44,759 nucleotides of DNA from an uncultured Monoglobus sp. (GTDB taxonomy: Bacteria; Bacillota; Clostridia; Monoglobales; Monoglobaceae). Under the pieces are notes generated by a model, which was not told the origin of the DNA, searched no databases, and was given only the letters and a program-made list of their open reading frames with translations. Position numbers and translations under genes: made by a program. Of this stretch, positions 15,246 through 22,217 are shown piece by piece (the first letter of the stretch is position 1; the number at the start of each line of letters is the position of its first letter). The stretch is from positions 1 to 44,759 of the forward strand of contig CANQMT010000022.1 in the NCBI GenBank assembly GCA_947625055.1. Reading direction: 5' to 3'.

Positions 15246-15569
15246 GGACATCATTCCCACTCCATGTGCATTAAACAAATTTGTTTTTGGATTGTTGTCT
15301 GTATTATTTACAGGTCTTTTTAAAATTTGAATAATTCATATTATTTCGCCGTTTTATGCTCTTGTTATCATTTTGTTATCAAGGTGATAACAGAGCATTT
15401 TAGCTGTGAAATTTACTTCTTGTTTATGATATGATTATACTGTGAATTTTGTTAAATGTCAAGTATTCGATGTGTTTTCGCATTAGCATTTTTTGCTAAT
15501 ACCTCAATAAACAAAGAGGCAAGGTTGAAAATCCTGCCCCTGTCGATTACTTAACTTTCGCATTTAACC

Positions 15570-15665
15570 GGCAGCGAAGCGCCGATAATATCGTTCGCAT
15601 TTTATGGCGGCGAAACACCGATACCATCGTTCACATTTACGGCTGTGAAACAACGCTGTGATGTG
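15570..15665. repeat. Degenerate tandem repeat, period about 35 bases
   Basis: Units beginning GGCAGCGAAGCGCCGATA (15570), GGCGGCGAAACACCGATA (15606) and GGCTGTGAAACAACGCTG (15641) follow one another, and a partial unit precedes them (TTCGCATTTAACC). Similarity is imperfect, decreasing toward the last unit. No function is evident. Confidence 0.55.
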
Positions 15666-15817
15666 TAATCAACATCTATTGCTATTATTATACGACATTT
15701 TTATTATTCATCAGATATTGACTATATAATTTTTTTGCCATTATATTACCACAATTTTTTTACGTCAAACTTATGGTGAAATCATTACTATGCATACTAA
15801 AATTCTTTAGGTTCATT

Positions 15818-16330
15818 TTAATCTATTGCATTCTTTACCGTCTGATAATCCCAATAATATTTTCCGTCTCTATAGTAACACATTGCTGCATGCGTTCCTA
15901 TATTCTTTATGATATTAGGACATTTAGATTTATCAACAGTTATGGCGTTATATAAAACAACAATTTTTAAATTATCGCGTACTGCTTTCTCACATTCGTA
16001 TTCAATATAACTTCGATAATCAACGTTGTGTCCACGACCGCATTTATATGTATAACCATTATAGCTATTACAATATTGACAACTTCCACTACGCACAGTT
16101 TTCGTATTATCCCCAACAATTAAGATAAAAGTTTTAGAAACATCTAATCTCTTACTTAATGAGGCTTTAATACTACAATTTAAACTACTATCACGAGCTT
16201 GTACTATATCGTGTGCATCAGTAAAAGAAAGGCTCCAATAATTACTGTCATTCCATTTATGTAGTTGTTCTATAGCATTATAATCGCCTGACCAATCTGC
16301 CGCAATATATGTTTTTGTTCTGTATGTCAT
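15818..16330 (-). CDS. thsB: TIR-like protein, ThsB of a type II Thoeris system
   Basis: The 170-residue protein resembles TIR-like/DUF1863 ThsB proteins. It begins TYIAADWSGDYNAIEQLHKW, then SFTDAHDIVQARDSSLNCSI (residues 35-54), then the hydrophobic strand TFILIVG (67-73). An acidic helix YIEYECEKAV (Glu110, 112, 114) probably supplies the catalytic Glu. Between them lies a Cys/His cluster, Cys84, Cys87, Cys97 and His101, that could bind zinc. Known ThsB enzymes convert NAD+ into an ADP-ribose signal on phage infection. The ATG at 16330 has AAAGGAG eight bases upstream, favoured over GTG 16339. It is last in the operon, 16 bases after the S24 gene; it is markedly AT-rich. Confidence 0.85.
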   Translation of the reverse strand: MTYRTKTYIAADWSGDYNAIEQLHKWNDSNYWSLSFTDAHDIVQARDSSLNCSIKASLSKRLDVSKTFILIVGDNTKTVRSGSCQYCNSYNGYTYKCGRGHNVDYRSYIEYECEKAVRDNLKIVVLYNAITVDKSKCPNIIKNIGTHAAMCYYRDGKYYWDYQTVKNAID

Positions 16331-16346
16331 ATAAAACACTCCTTTA

Positions 16347-16796
16347 TTATAAATCCCCCAATTTTTTTATTGCTATACCCAAGATGTCACAATTATCAAC
16401 GACTATGTCATTATAATTTGAATTCTCAGGTTGTAATTTATACTTATTGATCCCATCTAATCTAAAAAAACGTTTTAATGTAACTTCGTCATTAATCATT
16501 ACTGCAACAATATCTCCATTTTCAGCAGTAGGCTGCCGTTGAATAACAATTAAATCTCCATCATATATATCTGCATTAATCATTGAATCACCACTCGCCC
16601 GTAAAACAAAATAATCACCACTTCCAATCATAGTCTTTGGAATTTCAATATACCCATCTATATTATCATTTATGGACTTAAGATGACCACAAGAAATATT
16701 ACCATATATAGGTAAAATAGTTCTACTGCCATTCAAACTATATTGCTGCCATGTTGCATCGTGGTAATATATTTTTTTACTATGTATAATATCCAT
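16347..16796 (-). CDS. S24 LexA/UmuD-type self-cleaving peptidase without DNA-binding domain
   Basis: The 149-residue protein is an almost complete S24 peptidase domain. The predicted autocleavage site is Cys36-Gly37 (as Cys24-Gly25 in UmuD), the nucleophile Ser71 is in ASGDSM, and Lys108 is in VTLKRFF. The spacings, 35 from scissile residue to Ser and 37 from Ser to Lys, equal those of LexA. Only 35 residues precede the cleavage site, too few for the helix-turn-helix of LexA or phage repressors. A GGAGGT ribosome binding site fixes the start. It lies 37 bases after thsA and 16 before thsB, so it belongs to the same operon. No umuC or other SOS gene is near. Confidence 0.9.
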   Translation of the reverse strand: MDIIHSKKIYYHDATWQQYSLNGSRTILPIYGNISCGHLKSINDNIDGYIEIPKTMIGSGDYFVLRASGDSMINADIYDGDLIVIQRQPTAENGDIVAVMINDEVTLKRFFRLDGINKYKLQPENSNYNDIVVDNCDILGIAIKKLGDL

Positions 16797-16833
16797 ATTA
16801 ACACCTCCGGTATCACTAAAAGTTTTATAAAAG

Positions 16834-17649
16834 CTATGCCAAATTGAAGAAGTTTATTTTATTAACACTATCTCCATATATAACAATATTAATATTGGTA
16901 CCTTTTTTTAAAGTTAGTCCACTTAATTTAAAAGATATAATTAGTATTTCAAGTAATTCTTGTTCGGATAAATTCAATCCATGAAATCGAGTTATACCGG
17001 TTCCTAACAATGGTAGATTAATGGAATATCCAGAGTATAATATATCTATTTCATTCCACATATTTAATAAGCATTTGATAATATCACGTTTATTTAAATA
17101 TGCTCTATTCTCTTCATCAAACATTGAAAAAGCTAATAAAAGGTATTCTCCATTTTTATATATGGTTCCTAAAGGATACTTTACCTTTTTACCGTATTCT
17201 CTTTTATTATCAACAATTGTGTGCAATTTTCTTAGTCGTTTGTCATTACTAATTTTTCTGTTTAATTCATTTACATCGTCAATATAATTTAGTATATATT
17301 GACCATGTAGTGTATTTGAAGAAATCACTACATCATCTACCACTGTATCAAAATATTCATTAAATGGGATCACTTTCAAGTCAGGTTGTTTAAAAATATC
17401 ACCTTCAATGATATTTATTCTTGTATTATTAATCTTTAATGTTGCTGATTTACATCTATTTGCCATAACCCACATTGATAAATATACAATAATTAATAGC
17501 AGTATAAAAACTATAAATCCCCAAATCCTAACTTTACAATTGTCAGGTAAATCATAAAATATCTGTACAAGCGAAGCGATTGAACTCAATATACCAACAG
17601 TAGCACCATACAATTTTAGCAATTTACGATTAAATAAAGAAACCTTCAT
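16834..17649 (-). CDS. thsA: Two-TM macro-domain protein, ThsA of a type II Thoeris system
   Basis: The 271-residue protein has two transmembrane segments (about 13-32 and 43-63), then a macro domain of the ThsA/DUF6430 type. Macro landmarks are GDI at 83-85, the NEYFDTVVDD and SSNTLHGQY region (97-118), YPLGT (158-162) and PLLGTG (213-218). In type II Thoeris, ThsA binds the TIR-made ADP-ribose signal through the macro domain and its membrane helices cause cell death. It is first in a three-gene operon under the promoter at 17716-17744, with AAGGATG before the ATG. Its base composition is far more AT-rich than flanking chromosomal genes, pointing to horizontal transfer. Confidence 0.87.
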   Translation of the reverse strand: MKVSLFNRKLLKLYGATVGILSSIASLVQIFYDLPDNCKVRIWGFIVFILLLIIVYLSMWVMANRCKSATLKINNTRINIIEGDIFKQPDLKVIPFNEYFDTVVDDVVISSNTLHGQYILNYIDDVNELNRKISNDKRLRKLHTIVDNKREYGKKVKYPLGTIYKNGEYLLLAFSMFDEENRAYLNKRDIIKCLLNMWNEIDILYSGYSINLPLLGTGITRFHGLNLSEQELLEILIISFKLSGLTLKKGTNINIVIYGDSVNKINFFNLA

Positions 17650-17903
17650 GTAATCTCATCCTTCTTTCTATGCATAAAATTATATTTGCGAAGATATGTG
17701 AAAAAGACAATATTTATTATACTATAAAAAGTTTATTATTTCAAGTATATTTATGAAAATTTTGTGTATTTATTCTGTGATGTCAATAGATGTTACCCAT
17801 TCTTTTGAAAAAAGAAAAATATTCGGTATGGTATCGCCCTTGCAGGACTTCATAGTTAAAGCCCGTAGGGCTGAGGCGAGGATGTCCTGCAAGCGCGCTG
17901 AGC
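17650..17903. other. Upstream region of the Thoeris operon and old element end
   Basis: It contains the operon promoter and, further up, sequence that seems to belong to a decayed insertion element, including a 10-bp inverted repeat CTTGCAGGAC (17839-17848) and GTCCTGCAAG (17884-17893). No coding region is visible. Confidence 0.5.
17716..17744 (-). promoter_or_regulatory. Promoter of the Thoeris-like operon
   Basis: Minus-strand TTGAAA (17744-17739) and TATAAT (17721-17716) have a 17-base spacer, near consensus, about 65 bases ahead of thsA. No LexA-box-like dyad is seen around it. Confidence 0.75.
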
Positions 17904-18105
17904 TCATCCTTTAAATTTCTCCTCCAACATCTCTATCGGACTTTTATCTTCCGGCGTTTTCATTGACTTATTATTACTCCAAGCCAAGTGTTCGGTCAGC
18001 GAAAGTATATATCGGATCAGAAATTTCAATGATCTTTACTAAATCCACTGGAATTTTTAATTGAATTGGTGTATAATACTCATTGGTGGTAAATGGGTTT
18101 TTCAT
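17904..18105 (-). pseudogene. Decayed IS1182-like transposase remnant
   Basis: From ATG 18105 the frame reads MKNPFTTNEYYTPIQL, KIPVDLVKIIEISDPIYTF, then leaves the expected sequence. This is the N-terminus characteristic of IS1182-like transposases. One frame over, the strand continues EHLAWSNNKSMKTPEDKSPI and ends EMLEEKFKG at 17904-17906, plausibly the C-terminus of the same protein. The DDE catalytic core is gone. This is an internal deletion leaving both ends. Confidence 0.65.
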
Positions 18106-18123
18106 ATTTAATATTATATCACT

Positions 18124-18156
18124 AAACGGCTGATTCCGCTATAGTTTCAGCCGTTT
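18124..18156. terminator. Hairpin at the border of the AT-rich island
   Basis: AAACGGCTGA (18124-18133) pairs with TCAGCCGTTT (18147-18156), followed by TTC. It lies next to the decayed transposase and may be an old terminator or element end. Confidence 0.5.
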
Positions 18157-18165
18157 TCTATATAC

Positions 18166-18194
18166 AAAAATCGGGGAGTTTCTCCCCGATTTTT
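18166..18194. terminator. Bidirectional rho-independent terminator
   Basis: A perfect 12-bp stem AAAAATCGGGGA/TCCCCGATTTTT with a GTTTC loop gives a T-run on either strand. It stops the small ORF and secreted-protein unit arriving from the right and isolates the island on its left. Confidence 0.85.
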
Positions 18195-18234
18195 GTTCCT
18201 GTTTTTTACGGCGCCTTTTTTGTTGTTATTAATC

Positions 18235-18408
18235 TTAATTCGTTTGGCCAAATCCACTTTGCCAATTTTTGCTTCCGGCATAAACATAGTCTTTTGTGGC
18301 GGACGAGGTCGTTGGTCTTTTTCTAAGCTCGCTGACCGTTATAACGTCCGCGCACTCAAATTCCGTGATCTGCGCCGAGGGCGCCTTGTATTCCTTTATA
18401 TTTCTCAA
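18235..18408 (-). CDS. Small 57-residue protein, TTG start
   Basis: A short ORF begins at TTG 18408 with a perfect GGAGGTGA seven bases upstream. It encodes MRNIKEYKAPSAQITEFECA followed by DVITVSELRKRP. The pattern K-Y-x-x-P...F-x-x-x-D-V-I-T-x-S recalls abundant small clostridial proteins of unknown function found near secreted proteins. A longer in-frame extension to 18555 has no ribosome binding site. It lies 260 bases downstream of the secreted Ig-like protein and just before a strong terminator. Confidence 0.55.
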   Translation of the reverse strand: MRNIKEYKAPSAQITEFECADVITVSELRKRPTTSSATKDYVYAGSKNWQSGFGQTN

Positions 18409-18668
18409 TTTAAAGTCACCTCCAAAAATTTTAAGCATCGCCGCCGTTTGCTCCGGATCAGCGCGAGCCGTAAAACTCCGGACTGCGCGCGCCGTGGTTG
18501 ATACGTTGATTATATGGCGCTCCCCGTATGTTGGTTGGGGGCTGCCGCCCGGCAAAGGGATTCAAAGCTCGCGCTAAGCCGGAGCAAACAACAAAGCGAT
18601 AAGTCATGGGCAGGCGGCAGGCAGAATTAAATTTTATCACCGCCGCCCGCTAATAAGTTTACAGTTGA

Positions 18669-20561
18669 TTATTCCTCTGTGGGCTTTTCCACCGGTCTAT
18701 CCCAGTTTACTTTGCCGCCGAAGGCCGGGCCCCAGATCTCGGTTCCGTTAACCACAACATAAGCCTTCATGTAATACGAATCCTGATTATTTTCCTGAAT
18801 GTCTATAAGATCGGCGTAAATTCCCTCGGCGTCGCTAAGATCTTTATTACCTTCAATCTTATTCTCTTCAATGATGCCGCCGTTCTTGTCAACAATATAG
18901 AATCCGTAGCCCGTTGCCGTTCCGGTATATCCCTGAAGAAAACGGATAACACCTTTTTTGCCGCCGTCTTCATAGTAGCCGGAGTCGGTCTCGCCTTTGC
19001 CCCAAGTGATAACTGCTGGTGTTGTAACCTTTATCCATGACAAGTAACCGCCATTTGTTACAGTAAGAGTAATATAACCGGTCTTAGCATCCTCGGCAGT
19101 AGCTGTATATGTTGTCTCGCCCGGTGTATTAACAGCACTGTTTTTACCAAGTGTATATGTAGCATTATGACTATCTGCCTGCGTAGTATAATTAGAAACA
19201 GTTACCGTGCTGTTTTCAAGAACAGGAATTTTTAATTCTGTATTTGTATTAATTTGAAAGTTTGAATCTCTTCCAACGCTGTCTATCTTTCCACTGTTTT
19301 GAGTGCTTACCAGCATATAAACATCGCTATCAGTACTTCCGTCTATTGTTCCTGCTATAGGCGTTTTTCCGCTCGTCCTATTCTCACCCAAATTCATATA
19401 AGCAAATGATGTAGGCTTTGCGTTTTTTGATTCAAATCCCCATATGACCGTACTTCCTGAAAGCGCACTATAAACACTACCTGTAAAACTATCGACATTG
19501 TCAACGATATCAGCAGAACCTATGGTAAAGCTTGTTTCCGAACCTACACCAACTGTAATCTGTGGCAAAAGCGTTTGAAAGTTTGTGTAAGTAACCGGCG
19601 CCATTTTTGTTAAAACAACATCATATGTGCCATACGCCATATCTTTAATCGTACTCTTTCCGCTTCCCTCGTATTTTGTTTCTCCGTTCTGCTTAAGCTC
19701 ATATTTTACACCATTTCCCGGTTCAATACTAACATCTTTTGAATCTTTGACTGTCACTTTACAGCTTGCCTTGGTTTGGCCGTCTGACGCTGTTGCAGTT
19801 ATGTTTGCTGAGCCGGCTTTAACACCGTGTACAACTCCTTCATTGACCGTTGCATATTCTCGTGCATCTGATTCCCAAGTTACGGTTGTATCCTCAAGAT
19901 TTGAAACAACCGCTTGCAAAGTAATATCTTCACCTGTACTAACATCAGCTTCTGTTTTGTCAAGTGATATTGACGGCTCCTTCGATGTGTTGGCTACAAA
20001 TTTGAAACCGTAATATTCATTGCCGGTTCCGGTTACATATAAGATGTATGTATTATCTGCCAAAACCTGAAACGAAATTTCATACTCATTACTACCAGTC
20101 TCATTTTTATGTGATGTACTTTTTAACGCATCGGTGTTATTATCTAAATACATTGTCTTAGTATCACCAAGTTTATAATATGCGGTAAATGTTCCCGTAT
20201 ATTTAGGAGTAAATTCAAATCCAAATCCTGATGAATACTTTCCTTGTGACTGGCTTGGTTTAGTAACAGGTTGTACGGCCGACGGCTTACCATATTCGTA
20301 ATTGCTGTCTTTTTGATCTTTATAAGTTGCAGATGTATATGAGTTTCCCGCGTCTAGCAATTTAACAGTTAGACCAACAGTCTCGCTGGAATCTTTTAAA
20401 TCATATGTAGAACCCTTTGCGAGTTTGCTAGCATCAAAACCCTGAAGTTTAAAGACGGTGTCCTCTGCGCTGGCCGTAAACGGCACGGCCATTATCATTG
20501 TTGCTACCACGGTTATCGCCAAAATAAGCGATAAGATTTTCGTTTTTCTCTTTGTTTTCAT
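18669..20561 (-). CDS. Secreted protein with bacterial Ig-like (Big2) domain
   Basis: The 630-residue protein has a signal peptide ending near FTASA-EDT (cleavage about residue 32). An N-terminal region (about 35-195) looks like a beta-sandwich (TGTFTAYYKLGD, YILYVTGTGNEYYGF). A Big2 domain follows at about 195-275 (ISLDKTEADVSTGEDITLQA, TWES, GVKAGSANITATA). Two further beta-rich regions follow, the second (about 350-525) resembling pectate-lyase-associated or carbohydrate-binding modules. No LPXTG, SLH or dockerin is visible, so it is probably released or loosely bound. Function unknown; binding of a polymer is the likely role. The ribosome binding site is AAGGAG. Confidence 0.85.
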   Translation of the reverse strand: MKTKRKTKILSLILAITVVATMIMAVPFTASAEDTVFKLQGFDASKLAKGSTYDLKDSSETVGLTVKLLDAGNSYTSATYKDQKDSNYEYGKPSAVQPVTKPSQSQGKYSSGFGFEFTPKYTGTFTAYYKLGDTKTMYLDNNTDALKSTSHKNETGSNEYEISFQVLADNTYILYVTGTGNEYYGFKFVANTSKEPSISLDKTEADVSTGEDITLQAVVSNLEDTTVTWESDAREYATVNEGVVHGVKAGSANITATASDGQTKASCKVTVKDSKDVSIEPGNGVKYELKQNGETKYEGSGKSTIKDMAYGTYDVVLTKMAPVTYTNFQTLLPQITVGVGSETSFTIGSADIVDNVDSFTGSVYSALSGSTVIWGFESKNAKPTSFAYMNLGENRTSGKTPIAGTIDGSTDSDVYMLVSTQNSGKIDSVGRDSNFQINTNTELKIPVLENSTVTVSNYTTQADSHNATYTLGKNSAVNTPGETTYTATAEDAKTGYITLTVTNGGYLSWIKVTTPAVITWGKGETDSGYYEDGGKKGVIRFLQGYTGTATGYGFYIVDKNGGIIEENKIEGNKDLSDAEGIYADLIDIQENNQDSYYMKAYVVVNGTEIWGPAFGGKVNWDRPVEKPTEE

Positions 20562-21182
20562 TTTAAACTCCTTCTTTCTTTTTATATATAATTATTTTTT
20601 CTTCTTAATTGCCTCTCCCTCGGGAGCCGGGACGTCGAGGGCGCCGTCCCCTACGAAATGTCAGCGAGAGCCAAACGGGCGGATAATATCCGCCCCTACA
20701 AGGGCTCCCTCCGGAAGGATAATCAGCAAGCTTGGCTTGCGGGTTCAAAGCTATCTTTCAAAATCGCATGCGATTTTGACCAAGAGCTTCCTTAATGCTG
20801 TCGCCGAATGCGACTTAGGGAGATCGGCACGCTTACTCCTTACACCGCTATCGCTACATGTCCGCTCACGTTAATGATTTGTGGCCCCGTTTATTCGAGG
20901 AAACGGAATACCGTGGTGCAACGCACCCGCTACGCGGCTCCGGCCCCAGTCCCCCTCCCTCAAAGAGGGAGGCGTTTTTCTGCCTCCGCTATTCGCTGCG
21001 TTGGCTTATAATACCAGTCCTTAAAAACAAAAAAGTATCAAAACAGCCTATCCGCCCAACAAACGGATAAGTATTTTGATACATAAAAAATAAACCAACG
21101 AATTCCAACCAACTATATTCTAACATAACCAAAAACGTATGTCAACAGTTTTTTAGCGCTTTTTCAAAGAAATTTTTCTATT
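20562..21182. other. Intergenic mosaic of short repeats
   Basis: No gene is supported. It contains the palindrome GGGCGGATAATATCCGCCC (20677-20695), which recurs at 29113-29131, the multi-hairpin repeat at 20717-20815, and a CCTCCCTCAAAGAGGGAGG hairpin near 20953-20971. The latter resembles intergenic repeats common in clostridia. Confidence 0.6.
20717..20815 (+). repeat. Multi-hairpin dispersed repeat, copy 1
   Basis: It holds three consecutive hairpins: GCAAGC-TTG-GCTTGC, AAAATCGC-AT-GCGATTTT and GTCGC-CGAAT-GCGAC, joined by GGGTTCAAAGCTATCTTTC and GACCAAGAGCTTCCTTAATG. An inverted copy lies at 41385-41485 with compensatory changes in the stems. Confidence 0.8.
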
Positions 21183-21210
21183 ATGTCAGATAAGATCTTT
21201 AAAATTCCGC

Positions 21211-21239
21211 TTGATTTCAGCCGCGAACTGTGTTATAAT
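21211..21239 (+). promoter_or_regulatory. Promoter of the toxin-antitoxin operon
   Basis: TTGATT (21211-21216) and TATAAT (21234-21239) with a 17-base spacer, about 30 bases before the antitoxin ATG. Confidence 0.75.
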
Positions 21240-21269
21240 GTCTTAAACAGAGAATGCGAGGTGACTGAT

Positions 21270-21521
21270 ATGTCCGAAAAAGAAAAAGTAATACAGCTCC
21301 TTGACACGGTCCCGCCCTATAAGCTCGGCTATGTTCTCGCGTATATTCAGGGCATTACCGCCGACGAGGACGCGGATGACACGGCTTTTGAGGAAACCGA
21401 ACCTGATAAATGGGACCTGAAAATGATCGACGAGGCGCAAAAAGTCAATGACGGTACGAGGATGCCTTTTGAAAAAATACTTGCAAAGGATGGGCTGACA
21501 TATGCCGACATACAAAATTGA
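21270..21521 (+). CDS. Putative antitoxin of a RelE-type toxin-antitoxin pair
   Basis: The 83-residue acidic protein starts MSEKEKVIQLLDTVPPYKLG at ATG 21270, with GCGAGGTGA upstream. It has a helical N-terminal half and a C-terminal ending PFEKILAKDGLTYADIQN. I do not recognise the DNA-binding family. The role is inferred from its place: it overlaps the RelE-like gene by 20 bases, follows a strong promoter, and has the size and charge of an antitoxin. The longer in-frame reading from 21183 is rejected because it lies in the promoter. Confidence 0.7.
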   Translation: MSEKEKVIQLLDTVPPYKLGYVLAYIQGITADEDADDTAFEETEPDKWDLKMIDEAQKVNDGTRMPFEKILAKDGLTYADIQN

Positions 21522-21756
21522 ATTTGAAAAAGCAGCCTTGAAATTCCTCGAAAAGCAAGATAAAACTCAAAGACTCAGACTCTACAAGGCAATATATAAA
21601 CTGCCTTTCGGCACCGATGTAAAAAAGCTGAAAGGCACGGACATGTACCGTCTCAGGGTCGGCGATTACAGAATTCTCTACACCGTCGAAAGCGGTAGGT
21701 ATGTCGTTCTTGTTATCGACATAGGAAACAGAGGTCAGATCTACAATCAATACTAA
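21502..21756 (+). CDS. RelE/ParE-family toxin
   Basis: The 84-residue protein has the RelE/ParE pattern: YKIEFEKAALKFLEKQDKTQ, a helix, then LPFGTDVKKLKGTDMYRLRV and GDYRILYTV, ending in VLVIDIGNRGQIY. The last is the conserved strand with the basic residues typical of RelE mRNA interferases. It is translationally coupled to the antitoxin. A shared hairpin just past the stop ends the transcript. Confidence 0.88.
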   Translation: MPTYKIEFEKAALKFLEKQDKTQRLRLYKAIYKLPFGTDVKKLKGTDMYRLRVGDYRILYTVESGRYVVLVIDIGNRGQIYNQY

Positions 21757-21788
21757 AAAGAATAAGCCCTCACAGGCTTATTCTTTTT
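21755..21788. terminator. Bidirectional terminator overlapping the DUF2508 coding end
   Basis: A perfect 14-bp stem AAAAAGAATAAGCC/GGCTTATTCTTTTT with a six-base loop ends both the toxin transcript and the convergent DUF2508 transcript. The loop holds the DUF2508 stop, and one arm encodes its last residues. Confidence 0.85.
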
Positions 21789-22030
21789 AGGTTTTGCAAA
21801 AGATACTCATATCGGCTCATGGCGCTTTGAATGTTATATATCGAAACGTCGATCAGCTTATCATCGCTCACATAGTCAAAAAGCTCCACGCACCGCCGAT
21901 ATTCCGAAAGCGCGACGAGCGCCTCGTCTTTCAGACGCAAATACGAGGCCTCATCTTTTTTGTCGGCTCCGACTTTTGCGCGCGCCGGAACTGCCGTTCG
22001 GTTATTCGCAAAAACGGCGGCGTCATTCAT
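21770..22030 (-). CDS. DUF2508 (YaaL-like) protein
   Basis: The 86-residue protein resembles DUF2508: a central KDEALVALSEYRRCVELFDY, then VSDDKLIDVSIYNIQSA and a final RYEYLLQNLKR. Function unknown; in Bacillus yaaL lies beside recR, but no recR is here. The ATG at 22030 has AAAGGAG eight bases upstream, favoured over the longer reading from 22084. Its 3' end is part of a terminator hairpin. Confidence 0.8.
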   Translation of the reverse strand: MNDAAVFANNRTAVPARAKVGADKKDEASYLRLKDEALVALSEYRRCVELFDYVSDDKLIDVSIYNIQSAMSRYEYLLQNLKRISL

Positions 22031-22152
22031 GGCAAACACTCCTTTAATCTTATTGTCCGCAAATTTTTCTGAATTATGCGGCAAATAATTTCCGAATTAA
22101 ATAAATATTCGATAAAAGTTTAAAAATATTTCACAAAAATTAAAAAAATATT

Positions 22153-22181
22153 TAGACATTCCGCGAAAGTTATGATATAAT
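22153..22181 (+). promoter_or_regulatory. Promoter of the second two-component system
   Basis: TAGACA (22153-22158) and TATAAT (22176-22181) with a 17-base spacer, about 37 bases before the response regulator ATG. Confidence 0.65.
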
Positions 22182-22217
22182 TATGTTTAAAGCAAATTTT
22201 AAAGCGAGGTGTGGTTC

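Larger units (their letters stand above)
15131..15817. other. Non-coding border region of the AT-rich island
   Basis: No gene is supported. Besides the hairpin at 15202-15245, it holds TCATTCCCACTCCATGTG near 15250. On the minus strand this reads as codons ending M-E-W-E-stop, like the 3' end of guaA. A dyad TGTTATCA-AGG-TGATAACA (15374-15392) has an extra direct TTGTTATCA half-site at 15362-15370. A decayed tandem repeat lies at 15570-15665. Such clusters are common at ends of integrated elements, but no integrase is present. Confidence 0.5.

Noticed and set aside
15362-15392. Dyad TGTTATCA/TGATAACA as an operator for the S24 protein
   Set aside because: It lies downstream of the operon, not at its promoter, and the S24 protein lacks a DNA-binding domain.
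18409-18555. N-terminal extension of the small 57-residue protein
   Set aside because: No ribosome binding site at the upstream start, whereas a perfect GGAGGTGA precedes the TTG at 18408.
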